From assembly GCA_965246915.1 (NCBI GenBank), contig CBDFGB010000008.1, positions 1-64,000 on the forward strand: a DNA stretch of 64,000 nucleotides, given 5' to 3'. The position numbers were made by a program, and so were the translations under genes. Origin of the DNA: CAVRQM01 sp965246915. GTDB taxonomy: Bacteria; Pseudomonadota; Alphaproteobacteria; Acetobacterales; Acetobacteraceae. This document shows positions 1-8,470 of the stretch, one piece after another; the first letter of the stretch is position 1, and every line of letters begins with the position of its first letter. The notes under the pieces were generated by a model, which had not been told where the DNA came from, searched no databases, and worked only from the letters and a program-made list of their open reading frames with translations.

Positions 1-429
1 ATGATGAATTCCGAGATCGCGACGTCGGTGATGCTGGGGCTGAAACTCACGATCGTCGTGCTCGACAATCGCGGATTCGCCTGCATCAATCGCCTGCAGC
101 GCGCGACGGGGGGCGAGAGCTTCAACAACCTCCTGCGCGACGCTCGGCGCGAGACCCTGCCGGTGATCGATTTTGCCGGCCATGCGCGGAGCCTGGGCGC
201 CGAGGCGGAACACGTTGCGAGCCTGGCTGATCTGGAGGCGGCGCTGGCGCGGATTCGCGGCTACGGCAAGACCAGCGTCGTGGTGATCGACACCGACCCG
301 ATGGTCATCACGGATGCCGGGGGCGCGTGGTGGGACGTCGCGGTGCCCGAGGTGTCGGCGCGGGCGTCGGTCCGTGAGGCGCGGGCGCGTTACGAGGATG
401 CGCTTGCGGCGCAGCGGGTCGGCGACTGA
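1..429 (+). CDS. iolD: IolD C-terminus (3D-(3,5/4)-trihydroxycyclohexane-1,2-dione acylhydrolase), 5' partial
   Basis: This is the C-terminal part of a thiamine-diphosphate enzyme; the window begins inside the gene. The segment with GLKLTIVVLDNRGFACINRLQ matches the ThDP-binding end of IolD, which hydrolytically opens the diketo-inositol ring in cytoplasmic myo-inositol catabolism. About 142 residues are visible of a protein normally around 600-650, so the first codon here is an internal Met and not the true start. No other iol gene is in the window; the rest of the operon would lie upstream. The family call rests on remembered similarity and could also fit another ThDP acetolactate-synthase-like enzyme, though the context of the motif favours IolD. 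Confidence 0.8.
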   Translation: MMNSEIATSVMLGLKLTIVVLDNRGFACINRLQRATGGESFNNLLRDARRETLPVIDFAGHARSLGAEAEHVASLADLEAALARIRGYGKTSVVVIDTDPMVITDAGGAWWDVAVPEVSARASVREARARYEDALAAQRVGD

Positions 430-447
430 CACCCCTTCCGTCACTAA

Positions 448-471
448 GTTGTATCGCCGGATCGATACAAC
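448..471. promoter_or_regulatory. Perfect 9-bp inverted repeat downstream of iolD
   Basis: GTTGTATCG and CGATACAAC are separated by six bases (ccggat). A second small inverted repeat, GGGTT-N5-AACCC, follows at 473-487. No T-run follows the first repeat, so it looks more like an operator than an intrinsic terminator. The TTGTAT...ATACAA type of half-site is common for GntR/FCD regulators. It sits between iolD and the repeat-protein gene and could end the former or regulate the latter. Confidence 0.45.
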
Positions 472-571
472 AGGGTTTGCTTAACCCCTCCGTCGGGCGG
501 TATACGGGCTAGGCGTGAGCAGTGCACGACGCAAGGCGCGTGACCGGATGACCGCATAAAGGAACACGACC

Positions 572-3448
572 ATGGTGACCGTCTCGGCAGGGCAGATCTA
601 CTACCTGTACAGCCCCAGTTCGCTCACCTCGACGTTCGTGTTGTCGGGCGGCGAGCTCTACACCTACGCCGGCGGCGTCGCCTACGACACGTATGTCTAC
701 AGTGGCGGGCTCGACTATGTCGGAGGGCCAGTAGGGTCGAGCTACCCGAATGGCGGCGTGGAATACTACGCGTCGGTCTACTACGGCGGCAGTCAAATCG
801 TCGCGTCCGGCGGCATCGGTTACGACACCACCGTGTTTGGCGGCGGCGGCCAGACGATCTACGTCGGGGGCTTCGCGGAATACGGCAATCTCTCGGGCGG
901 AACGCAGTACCTCTATGGGTCCTCGTATGGCATCTATGTGGAGTACGGCGGCAATCAAAACATCTATAGCGGAGGCAGGGCCGACTACAGCTACGTCTTC
1001 TCCGGCGGCGCGGAGACGGTCGCTGCCGGCGGCTACGCCTCGGCCGGAGCCATCTATAGCGGCGGCGTCCAGTCCGTCTATGGCGTTGCCGCCGGCAACC
1101 TGATTTACGGCGTGCAGGACGTGTTCAGCGGCGGTCAGTCGAACTCCGCGACGGTCGCGAGCGGCGGCTATCTGTATTTGAACGGCGGCTACAGCAACAG
1201 CGCCACGCTGTCGTCCGGCGGGGTCGAAAGCATCAACAACAGCGGCTACAGCTACTACACGCTCGTCAGCTCCGGCGGCGTTCTCTACGTCAACGGTCCG
1301 GGCTCGGCCTATTACGGTGTCGTCTACGCCGGCGGCGTGCAGATCGTCACGTCCGGGGGCCTTGCCTATGGCGGGGTGATCTACGGCGTTCAGTCTGTCG
1401 GCCCCGGCGCCGTCGCCTCAAGCACGGCGGTCGGGTCGGGCGGCTACAGCTACAATTCCGGCGGCACGGTCATCGGCGCGGTCGTCTATTCCGGAGGAAC
1501 GTTGCAGGCCTACAGCGGCGGCAACGACAGAGACATCGCCGTCTACGGCGTCGAGCAGGTCTTCAGCGGCGACGCCTCCACCAACACAAGCGTGTATTCG
1601 GCCGGTCGGCAATATATCTATTCGGGCGGGCTCGCCTCGGGTGGCGGGGTGGACAGCGGCGGCACGCAGTATCTGTATGGCTCGGCGACCTCCACGCTGG
1701 TGTCGTCGGGCGGCATCCAGTCGATCGGGTTCGGAGGCCGGGCGTTCGGCGCATCGATCCTGTCCGGCGGGCAGCAGGTCGTCGATACCGGCGGCAGCGT
1801 CAGCAGCACCTATCTATATGGCGTGCAATCCGTCTACTCCGGCGCCCAAGCCAGTACCACCTTTATCTATTCCGGCGCCACACAGCTCGTGTCCGGCGGC
1901 GTGGCGTCCGGCACGGTGGTCTACTCGGGCGGCAATCAATTTGTCTATCAGAATGGCCGGGATTACTACACGACGGTCTCGAGTGGTGGCCTCGAATACG
2001 TCACTGACCCCGGGTTCTCTTACTACACGACCGTCAAAGCCGGCGGCACGCAGACGATCTCCATCTCCGGCGAATCCATCAGCGCCACGGTGTCCGGATC
2101 GCAATTCGTCTTTTCGATCGGTCTCGCCAGTGCAACCACGCTCCGTGGCGGCGGCGTGCAGACGCTGTACGACGGCGGCGTCGCGCGCGCCGCGGTGATC
2201 TCCAGCGGTGGGCAGGAGGTGGTCTCCTCCGGCGGTGTCGCCAGCAACACGATCGTCTCGTCGGGCGGCAAGCAGACCGTCTCGTCGGGCGGCGTGGACA
2301 GCGGCGCGAAGGTCCTCGGGGGCGGCAACCAGGTGATCTCCGCCGGCGGCTTCTCGGTGAACGCGGTGGTCTCCGGTGGCGGCATCCAGACGGTGCGGAC
2401 CGGCGGGATCGTCAGCAACACGACGGTCTCGAGCGGCGGCAGCGAGATCGTCTCCTCGGGCGGCATCACCCGCGCCACGGTGGTCTCGGCCGGCGGGCTC
2501 GAGACGATCCTGACCGGCGGGGTGGCCAGCACCACGGCGATCTCGTCCGGCGGGCAGGAGATCGTCTCCTCCGGCGGGCGCGACTACGGCGCGCGGGTGC
2601 GGGCGGGGGGCATCCTGCGGGTCTCGGCCGGCGGGGTGGCCAGCGGCGTCATCATCAGCAGCGGCGGGCTGGAATACGTCTCCTCGGGCGGGCGCGACAG
2701 CGCCGGCCGCGCCTATGCCGGCGGCAGCCAGACGGTCTATGGCGGCGGGGTTGCCAGCGCCTTCGTGGTCAGCAGCGGCGGCGCGCAGACGATCCGCGCC
2801 GGCGGCATCGCCAGCGGGTCGGTGGCGTCGAGCGGCGGGCGGATCAACGTCTCCTCGGGCGGCACGACGCGGTATAGCGTCATCCGCACCGGCGGCTCGG
2901 AGGTGGTCTCGAGCGGCGGGGTGGCCAGCAGCACGATCATCAGCAGCGGCGGGCGCGAGTATGTCTCGGCGGGGGCGATCGACCGGTTCTCGGTGATCAG
3001 CAGCGGCGGTGCCGCGTTCATCTACTCGGCGGCGACGATCAGCGGGACGAGCATCCTGAGCGGGGCGAGCCTGTCGGTGTCCTCGGGCGGCAGCGTCGGC
3101 GGGGGCCTGACCTTGTCGGGCGGGTTCGCGAGCATCTCGGGCACCGTGGGTTCGGGTCAGACGATGCAGTTCAACGGCTCGGGCAACACGCTGGCGCTGG
3201 GCAATCTGCCGGTGTTCTCTGCGGTGATCGGGGGCTTCTCGGCGGCCGACAAGATCGATCTGATCGGCTTTGCGTACAACGCCGGCGAGACGCGGTCCTT
3301 CGTGGAGGCGGCGAGCAACACCAGCGGCACGCTGACCGTGGTCGACGGGGCCAAGACCGCCAAACTCACGTTCCTGGGCAGCTACGTCACCGCCAACTTC
3401 ACCCTCGCGGCCGATCCTTCCAACAACACATACATCAAGTATACCTGA
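572..3448 (+). CDS. AIDA-type strand-loop-strand repeat surface protein
   Basis: This 958-residue protein is built almost wholly of about 19-22-residue repeats of the form SGGxxxVxxGGxxxxTxV, the autotransporter passenger strand-loop-strand repeat seen in AIDA-like adhesins, which forms a beta-helix. The N-terminal half (about residues 1-520) is degenerate and very rich in Tyr and Asn (YSGG, YLYGS). The second half (about 520-840) has near-canonical S-S-G-G repeats. The last 110 residues form a non-repeat cap ending NNTYIKYT. The start ATG has AAGGAA upstream. I see neither a Sec signal peptide nor a C-terminal beta-barrel, so export by type V secretion is not supported; type I or another route is possible. 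Role is probably surface adhesion or matrix, by inference from the family. Confidence 0.8.
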   Translation: MVTVSAGQIYYLYSPSSLTSTFVLSGGELYTYAGGVAYDTYVYSGGLDYVGGPVGSSYPNGGVEYYASVYYGGSQIVASGGIGYDTTVFGGGGQTIYVGGFAEYGNLSGGTQYLYGSSYGIYVEYGGNQNIYSGGRADYSYVFSGGAETVAAGGYASAGAIYSGGVQSVYGVAAGNLIYGVQDVFSGGQSNSATVASGGYLYLNGGYSNSATLSSGGVESINNSGYSYYTLVSSGGVLYVNGPGSAYYGVVYAGGVQIVTSGGLAYGGVIYGVQSVGPGAVASSTAVGSGGYSYNSGGTVIGAVVYSGGTLQAYSGGNDRDIAVYGVEQVFSGDASTNTSVYSAGRQYIYSGGLASGGGVDSGGTQYLYGSATSTLVSSGGIQSIGFGGRAFGASILSGGQQVVDTGGSVSSTYLYGVQSVYSGAQASTTFIYSGATQLVSGGVASGTVVYSGGNQFVYQNGRDYYTTVSSGGLEYVTDPGFSYYTTVKAGGTQTISISGESISATVSGSQFVFSIGLASATTLRGGGVQTLYDGGVARAAVISSGGQEVVSSGGVASNTIVSSGGKQTVSSGGVDSGAKVLGGGNQVISAGGFSVNAVVSGGGIQTVRTGGIVSNTTVSSGGSEIVSSGGITRATVVSAGGLETILTGGVASTTAISSGGQEIVSSGGRDYGARVRAGGILRVSAGGVASGVIISSGGLEYVSSGGRDSAGRAYAGGSQTVYGGGVASAFVVSSGGAQTIRAGGIASGSVASSGGRINVSSGGTTRYSVIRTGGSEVVSSGGVASSTIISSGGREYVSAGAIDRFSVISSGGAAFIYSAATISGTSILSGASLSVSSGGSVGGGLTLSGGFASISGTVGSGQTMQFNGSGNTLALGNLPVFSAVIGGFSAADKIDLIGFAYNAGETRSFVEAASNTSGTLTVVDGAKTAKLTFLGSYVTANFTLAADPSNNTYIKYT

Positions 3449-3542
3449 GCCGATGGCCGAATTCGCACCGTTGCACCGCGCGCGGCGTCGAGCGGCCTGC
3501 CGCTCGGCTTGACGCGGCGGGTGGCATCGCTTCCCTGAGGGC

Positions 3543-5588
3543 GTGCCGCCCGCCCTGATCGATGCCCTGTTCGCGCCCCTGACCAGCCTGCGCGGCGTGG
3601 GGCCGGAACTCGCGGAGCGCATCGCAAGGGCCACTGGCGGTCCCAGGGTGCTCGATTTGCTGTTCCATATGCCGGAAGGGTTCATCGATCGCCGCGCCCG
3701 CGTCCGGCTGCGCGAGGCACCGCCCGGCGCGCTGGTGACGATCGAGGCGGAGTTGCAGGGCATCGTGGAGCCGGACAGACCGCGGCAGCCGACACGGCTG
3801 CGCCTGCAGGACGAGTCCGGCTTCCTCACCGCGACCACGTTCCGCGCCCACGAGGTCAGGCCGCTGCGGGCCGGGGGCCGGGTCGTGGTCTCCGGCCGCT
3901 ACGACGCGGCATGGGACACCCTGGCCATCGAGCAGATCGTCCCGGCCGAGCGCGGCGGCGCGCTGCCCGCCGTGGAGCCGATCTGGCCGCTGACCGCGGG
4001 ACTCTTTCCCGGCCATCTCCGCCGGGCATTCTCCGCGGCCCTTGCCGCCGTCCCGGAGCTTCCGGAGTGGCACGACACGGCGTTGTGCGCGCGGGAGAAA
4101 TGGCCAAACTTCGGCGAGGCGTTGCGGGCGCTGCACGCGCCGGGCGAGCCCCCGGGTCCGGTCCCGCGCCGCCGTCTGGCTTATGACGAGGTGCTGGCCG
4201 ACCAGCTCGCGCTGGCCCTGGTTCGCCGCCGCGAGCGGAGCCGGCCGGGCCGGGCCATGACCGGCGACGGAACCCTGCGCGCGGCGGCGCTGGCGCGGTT
4301 CGGCCACACGCTGACGTTCGGTCAGGCGACGGCGCTGGCGGAGATCGACGCCGATCTCGCCGCGCCCCGCCGGATGATCCGGCTGCTGCAGGGCGATGTC
4401 GGGGCCGGAAAGACCCTGGTGGCGCTGCTGGCCATGCTGCGCGCGGTCGAGAGCGGCGCCCAGGCAGCACTGATGGCGCCCACCGAGGTGCTGGCGCAGC
4501 AGCACGCGGCGACACTCGCGCGGCTCTCGCCAGTCCAGGCCGCATTGCTGACCGGTTCGGTGAAGGGTGTCGCGCGGACGGGGGTGCTGAGCGGCCTGGC
4601 CGACGGGAGCCTCAAGATCGTCGTGGGCACGCATGCGTTGTTTCAGGAGGCGGTCTCCTTCGCCGACCTGGGCCTGGCGGTGATCGACGAGCAGCACCGG
4701 TTCGGGGTGCAGGAGAGGCTGATGCTGTCCGCGAAGGGGCCGCTCGCCGACGTGCTGGTGATGACGGCCACGCCGATCCCCCGCACCCTGCTGCTGACCC
4801 AATTCGGCGAGATGAGCGTCAGCCGCCTGTCGGGCAAGCCGGCCGGGCGGGCGGCCATCCGCACCACGATCCATCCGCTCGGCGCGATCGAGGACGTGTG
4901 CGACGGGTTGTCCCGCGCGATCTCCGCCGGTGGCCGGGCATATTGGGTGTGTCCGCTGGTCGCCGAGAGCGAGACCGCCGACCTCGCCGCCGCCGAGGAG
5001 CGGTACGCGACGCTGCGTCAGCGGTTCGGCGACGTCGTGCGGCTCGCCCACGGGCAGCAGGACCCGTCGGTCCGCGACGCGTCGCTCGCGGATTTCGCCG
5101 CCGGGCGCGCGCGCATTCTGGTGGCGACGACGGTCATCGAGGTGGGCGTCGACGTGCCCGAGGCCACCGTGATGGTGATCGAGCACGCGGAACGTTTCGG
5201 GCTCGCGCAGCTGCACCAGTTGCGCGGCCGGGTCGGACGCAGCGCGGCCGCGAGTTTCTGCCTTCTGCTGCATGAGGAACGTTTAAGCGAGCCCGCGCGG
5301 CGGCGGCTGTCGCTGCTGCGCGACACCGAGGACGGGTTTCGCATCGCCGATGAGGACTTCCGGCTGCGCGGCGGCGGCGATTTGCTCGGCACGCGGCAAT
5401 CCGGCGCGCGGGGGTTCCGGCTGGCCGATCCGGTGGGCGACGAGGCGCTGCTGCACATGGCCGCGCAGGACGCGGAGGTGCTGCTGCAGCGCGATCCGAA
5501 GCTGGAGAGCGAGCGGGGCCGCGCCGCGCGTCTGCTGCTGTGGCTGTTCGACCGCCCGGAGGCGATGCGCACGCGGCACTCCGGCTGA
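3543..5588 (+). CDS. recG: ATP-dependent DNA helicase RecG
   Basis: RecG remodels stalled replication forks and branch-migrates Holliday junctions in the cytoplasm. The 681-residue product starts at a GTG and shows an N-terminal wedge/OB region (about 60-150), Walker A GDVGAGKT, the DEQH helicase box (DEQHRFG), the TATPIPRT motif and the C-terminal helicase motifs including QLRGRVGR. Length fits the family (about 690). It lies 94 bp after the repeat-protein gene. Its TGA abuts the TCA (reverse stop) of the convergent GntR gene with no spacer (TGATCA). Confidence 0.96.
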   Translation: MPPALIDALFAPLTSLRGVGPELAERIARATGGPRVLDLLFHMPEGFIDRRARVRLREAPPGALVTIEAELQGIVEPDRPRQPTRLRLQDESGFLTATTFRAHEVRPLRAGGRVVVSGRYDAAWDTLAIEQIVPAERGGALPAVEPIWPLTAGLFPGHLRRAFSAALAAVPELPEWHDTALCAREKWPNFGEALRALHAPGEPPGPVPRRRLAYDEVLADQLALALVRRRERSRPGRAMTGDGTLRAAALARFGHTLTFGQATALAEIDADLAAPRRMIRLLQGDVGAGKTLVALLAMLRAVESGAQAALMAPTEVLAQQHAATLARLSPVQAALLTGSVKGVARTGVLSGLADGSLKIVVGTHALFQEAVSFADLGLAVIDEQHRFGVQERLMLSAKGPLADVLVMTATPIPRTLLLTQFGEMSVSRLSGKPAGRAAIRTTIHPLGAIEDVCDGLSRAISAGGRAYWVCPLVAESETADLAAAEERYATLRQRFGDVVRLAHGQQDPSVRDASLADFAAGRARILVATTVIEVGVDVPEATVMVIEHAERFGLAQLHQLRGRVGRSAAASFCLLLHEERLSEPARRRLSLLRDTEDGFRIADEDFRLRGGGDLLGTRQSGARGFRLADPVGDEALLHMAAQDAEVLLQRDPKLESERGRAARLLLWLFDRPEAMRTRHSG

Positions 5589-6308
5589 TCAGGCGTCCCG
5601 TATGGCGGCCAGCGTCGTCTCGTGCACACGAAGCAGGTGCCGCGCCATGGCCGCCGCCGTCGCCTCGCCGTCGCGGGCTTCGAGGGCGGCCAGGATCACC
5701 CGGTGATCCTCCCAGCTGCGGCGCACGGCACCCGGCGCCACCATCGCCCGCACCCGCAAGCTGAGCGCGTATTCGTAGACGCTGGAGAGAAAGGCCGCGA
5801 GCAGCCGGTTCCCCCCGGCCCGATAGATCGTGAGGTGGAATTCGACATCGGAGATCTGGAACGCCGTCGGATCGTCGAACATGCCAGCCTGGGCGGTCAC
5901 GAGATGCCGCAGGCGATCGAGCAGATTGACGCTGATGCGCAGCGCCGCCTGCCGCGCCACGGCCATCTCGGCCAGCCGGCGAGCCTCGTAGACCTCCTGC
6001 GGGGAGTACTGGTCCAAGTTCGCCACGACGGCGCCGCTCGCGGGGGCGGGGGCGATCCAGCGGGCGGCCTCGGCGACGCGGCTGGACTTGCCCGGGGACG
6101 TGTCGATCATGCCCTGCGCCGCGAGCACGCGCACCGCGCCGCGGATCGTCTGTCGGCTGACGCCCATGGTCGCGGAGAGATCGCCCTCGCTCGGCAGCGG
6201 ATCGCCCGGCCGCAGCAACCCGCCGCGCACCATCGCCATCAGCTTCTCCGCCGCCTGCTGGCGCAACGCCTGTTGTCCGACGCCGGTCGCCTCGTGGATG
6301 TCGCTCAT
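5589..6308 (-). CDS. GntR family transcriptional regulator (FCD domain)
   Basis: This 239-residue regulator has an N-terminal winged helix (about residues 15-80, with GDPLPSEGDLSATMGVSRQTIRGAVR) and a C-terminal all-helical FCD ligand-binding domain with the usual acidic/His pattern (EARRLAEMAVARQAA, VEFHLTIYRAGGN). It is divergent from the D-erythronate dehydrogenase gene, 99 bp apart, so it most likely controls that gene and itself in response to an acid-sugar metabolite. That target assignment is inference from arrangement. Confidence 0.9.
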   Translation of the reverse strand: MSDIHEATGVGQQALRQQAAEKLMAMVRGGLLRPGDPLPSEGDLSATMGVSRQTIRGAVRVLAAQGMIDTSPGKSSRVAEAARWIAPAPASGAVVANLDQYSPQEVYEARRLAEMAVARQAALRISVNLLDRLRHLVTAQAGMFDDPTAFQISDVEFHLTIYRAGGNRLLAAFLSSVYEYALSLRVRAMVAPGAVRRSWEDHRVILAALEARDGEATAAAMARHLLRVHETTLAAIRDA

Positions 6309-6314
6309 CGGCGC

Positions 6315-6355
6315 GATACTGATGCCGACCTATGAAGACCGAGATACTGGTGGCG
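6315..6355. promoter_or_regulatory. Direct repeat in the GntR/denD divergent promoter region
   Basis: Two copies of GATACTGRTGSCG (6315-6327 GATACTGATGCCG and 6343-6355 GATACTGGTGGCG) occur 28 bp apart in the only shared intergenic region between the regulator and its divergent neighbour. They are candidate operator half-sites for the GntR protein. This is repeat-based inference only. Confidence 0.35.
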
Positions 6356-6407
6356 CGACCGTGGGAGATTTATGGAGACGGCAGGTGGGATCAGGAATGG
6401 CGCGCGC

Positions 6408-7394
6408 ATGAAAATTCTCGTCCTCGGAGCGGCCGGCATGATCGGCCGCAAACTGGTCGCGCGATTGTCGGCCGATGGCGCGCTGGCGGGCACGCCGATC
6501 ACCGCGCTGCATCTTGTGGACGTGATCGCACCGGACGCGCCGGCCGGGCCGCTCGCCGCCGTGTGCGAGGCGGCGGATCTGTCGGCGCCGGGGGCGGCAG
6601 CGAAGCTCGTCGCCGGTCGGCCGGACGCGATCTTCCACCTCGCGGCCATCGTCTCGGGCGAGGCGGAGGCGGATTTGGCAAAGGGGTACCGCGTCAATCT
6701 GGACGGCACGCGGCTGCTGCTCGATGCGGTCCGCGACCAGGACGCGGCCGGCGCGTGGCGGCCACGCTTGGTCTTCTCGTCGTCGGTCGCGGTGTACGGC
6801 GGCGCGCTGCCGGACGTCATTCCGGACGATTTCCCGCTGACCCCGACCACCAGCTACGGCACGCAGAAAGCGATGGGCGAGCTCATGGTGTCCGACTATT
6901 CCCGCAAAGGGATCGTCGACGGCATCAGCCTACGCCTGCCGACCATCTGCGTGCGGCCGGGCAAGCCCAACAAGGCGGCTTCGGGCTTCTTTTCCGGCAT
7001 CATCCGCGAGCCGCTGGCCGGCCAGGAGGCGGTGCTGCCGGTCGGCGAGGACGTGCGGCACTGGATGGCCAGTCCGCGCTCCGCCGTGGGATTCCTGATC
7101 CACGCGGCGGGTCTGGACCTGTCGCGGCTGGGGACCCGGCGAGCACTCGCCCTGCCCGGGGTTTCGGTCACCGTGGGCGAGCAGATCGAGGCGTTGCGAA
7201 CGGTCGCCGGCGAGGCGGCGACGCGGCTGATACGCCGGGTCCCGGATGCGGCGATCGAGACGATGGTGCGCGGCTGGGCGCGCGGCTTCGACCCGGCGCG
7301 GGCCCGAGACCTGGGGTTCGTGGCCGAGAGCCGCTTCGAGGATATCATCCGGCTGCATGTCGCCGATGAACTGGGCGGACAGATCAGGGCGTGA
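6408..7394 (+). CDS. denD: D-erythronate dehydrogenase-like NAD(P)-dependent epimerase/dehydratase family protein
   Basis: This 328-residue extended SDR has the N-terminal Rossmann motif GAAGMIGR, the catalytic YGTQK (Y-x3-K) and the segment SLRLPTICVRPGKPNKAASGFFSGIIREPL that is characteristic of DenD. DenD oxidises the C2 (or C4-epimeric) hydroxyl of D-erythronate to the 3-oxo acid precursor in tetronate catabolism. An upstream in-frame ATG at 6372 would add 12 unconserved residues; 6408 places MKILVLGAAG at the N-terminus and is preferred. Partner genes of the pathway (DUF1537 kinase, aldolase-like OtnC) are not in the window. The divergent GntR gene is the probable regulator. Confidence 0.85.
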   Translation: MKILVLGAAGMIGRKLVARLSADGALAGTPITALHLVDVIAPDAPAGPLAAVCEAADLSAPGAAAKLVAGRPDAIFHLAAIVSGEAEADLAKGYRVNLDGTRLLLDAVRDQDAAGAWRPRLVFSSSVAVYGGALPDVIPDDFPLTPTTSYGTQKAMGELMVSDYSRKGIVDGISLRLPTICVRPGKPNKAASGFFSGIIREPLAGQEAVLPVGEDVRHWMASPRSAVGFLIHAAGLDLSRLGTRRALALPGVSVTVGEQIEALRTVAGEAATRLIRRVPDAAIETMVRGWARGFDPARARDLGFVAESRFEDIIRLHVADELGGQIRA

Positions 7395-7396
7395 TC

Positions 7397-7452
7397 AGAC
7401 CGCGCTGCCGGGCGGCCCGATCGCCGGACGATCTCGTGCATTAGCGCGGTCT
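7397..7452 (+). terminator. Long imperfect hairpin after denD
   Basis: AGACCGCGCT (7397-7406) and AGCGCGGTCT (7443-7452) are exact reverse complements enclosing 36 bases that can fold further (CCGGGC.. with GCCCGA / GCCGG). It starts two bases after the denD stop and is followed by an A/T-rich stretch (tgaaaatcacgtattttta). It may be a transcription terminator or a structured 3' UTR; the large loop is unusual for a simple terminator. Confidence 0.4.
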
Positions 7453-7494
7453 TGAAAATCACGTATTTTTATCGCAATTCTCGCGTTGACCACG

Positions 7495-7743
7495 ATGACG
7501 GCACGTGAAATAACCGTGCGTCACGTGGGACGGGGCGTTATGCTACAATCGCATGTCATCGAAATCGACGGCAACTTCGTCGGCGCGGCGGTGCGACAGA
7601 AGGACGGATACCGGTTCGTGGCCGTCGATACCCGGCTGGAGGACTTGGACGGCAGCGTTTGGCCATCCCTGTCCGACGTCCACCGGGTGGCCCGGCGCAT
7701 GGCGCTGGGCCGCGTTGCGATGCCGGTGGCGGCACCCTGCTGA
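7495..7743 (+). CDS. Small hypothetical protein
   Basis: This product of about 82 residues matches no family I recognise. The sequence reads as a compact alpha/beta protein (QSHVIEIDGNFVGAAVRQ, YRFVAVDTRLEDLDGSVWP, then a basic helix HRVARRMALGRV). An in-frame TTG at 7486 would add three residues; the ATG is preferred. It stands alone between the hairpin after denD and the DUF1194 gene. No ribosome-binding site is obvious, so coding status is moderate. Confidence 0.45.
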   Translation: MTAREITVRHVGRGVMLQSHVIEIDGNFVGAAVRQKDGYRFVAVDTRLEDLDGSVWPSLSDVHRVARRMALGRVAMPVAAPC

Positions 7744-7831
7744 CCAACGGCCCGAACATGTCCGATCGTTGGACCGATAGGGCTCGATAGCCGGTCGCTG
7801 ATTGCGGCCTTCGACCACCTATATATCGAGA

Positions 7832-8470
7832 ATGGGCGATGTGGACCTAGCGCTTGTGCTGGCGCTGGACGGATCGGCCAGCGTTGGGTTCGATGAATTC
7901 GCGTTGATCGTGGACGGGTGCGCCGCCGCTCTGCGCGACCCCGATGTCATGGCCGGCCTTCTGGACGGCCCACGCCGAGGCAGTCTGGTGTGCGCACTGT
8001 TGTGGTCCGGACGCGACGCACGAAGCCTGATCGCGCCGTGGACACGCGTGGGTTCGGTCGCCGATCTCGACAATTTCGCGACCACCGTCGGCAATGCTCC
8101 GCGCAGCGTGCGGCCCGGCACGACGGCTCTCGGCGCCGCGCTGATGGCCTGCGAGGCGCTGCTCGCGGAGGCCCCGGCCAGAGCGCGGCGTCGCATCGTC
8201 GATGTTGCCGGCGACGGACGCTCCAACGACGGACCGCCGCCTCGCCCGGCGCGCGACCGCCTGGTCGAGGCGGGCGTCATGATCAACGGGCTGTGCGTGC
8301 TGCACGAGGAACTCGACCTAGTGGAGAGCTACCTCGCGGAGGTCGTGGGCGGTCCGGACGCCTTCGCGCTCCCCTGTGCGGATTTTCGCGGATTTGCCGA
8401 GGCAATGCGCCGCAAGCTGCTGCGCGAGACCAGCCTCGCTATGGCCGACGGAGCGAGTCGGGAATTTTGA
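7832..8470 (+). CDS. DUF1194 domain-containing protein (von Willebrand A-like)
   Basis: This 212-residue protein carries the MIDAS-type motif DGSASV near the N-terminus, the later GTTALG and the VDVAGDGRSNDG segment, which together mark DUF1194, a VWA-like metal-ion adhesion fold. Most DUF1194 proteins I know have an export signal, but this one begins directly at the first beta strand (MGDVDLALVLALDGS) and appears cytoplasmic. A TTG at 7802 could extend the N-terminus by ten non-hydrophobic residues without creating a signal peptide. The 3' end overlaps the convergent GNAT gene by about 30 bp. Function is unknown. Confidence 0.8.
   Translation: MGDVDLALVLALDGSASVGFDEFALIVDGCAAALRDPDVMAGLLDGPRRGSLVCALLWSGRDARSLIAPWTRVGSVADLDNFATTVGNAPRSVRPGTTALGAALMACEALLAEAPARARRRIVDVAGDGRSNDGPPPRPARDRLVEAGVMINGLCVLHEELDLVESYLAEVVGGPDAFALPCADFRGFAEAMRRKLLRETSLAMADGASREF

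Noticed and set aside
3489..3506. Hairpin CGAGCGGC-ct-GCCGCTCG after the repeat protein as a terminator
   Set aside because: Two-base loop and no following T-run; such pairings are frequent by chance in this base composition.
1814..3838. Long minus-strand open frame (about 674 codons) antisense to the repeat protein
   Set aside because: It is Asp/Arg/Ala-rich low-complexity sequence imposed by the GGC repeats on the other strand; no domain is recognisable.
3435..5273. 612-codon minus-strand open frame antisense to recG
   Set aside because: recG motifs on the plus strand are unambiguous; the antisense product has no family features and is a high-GC artefact.
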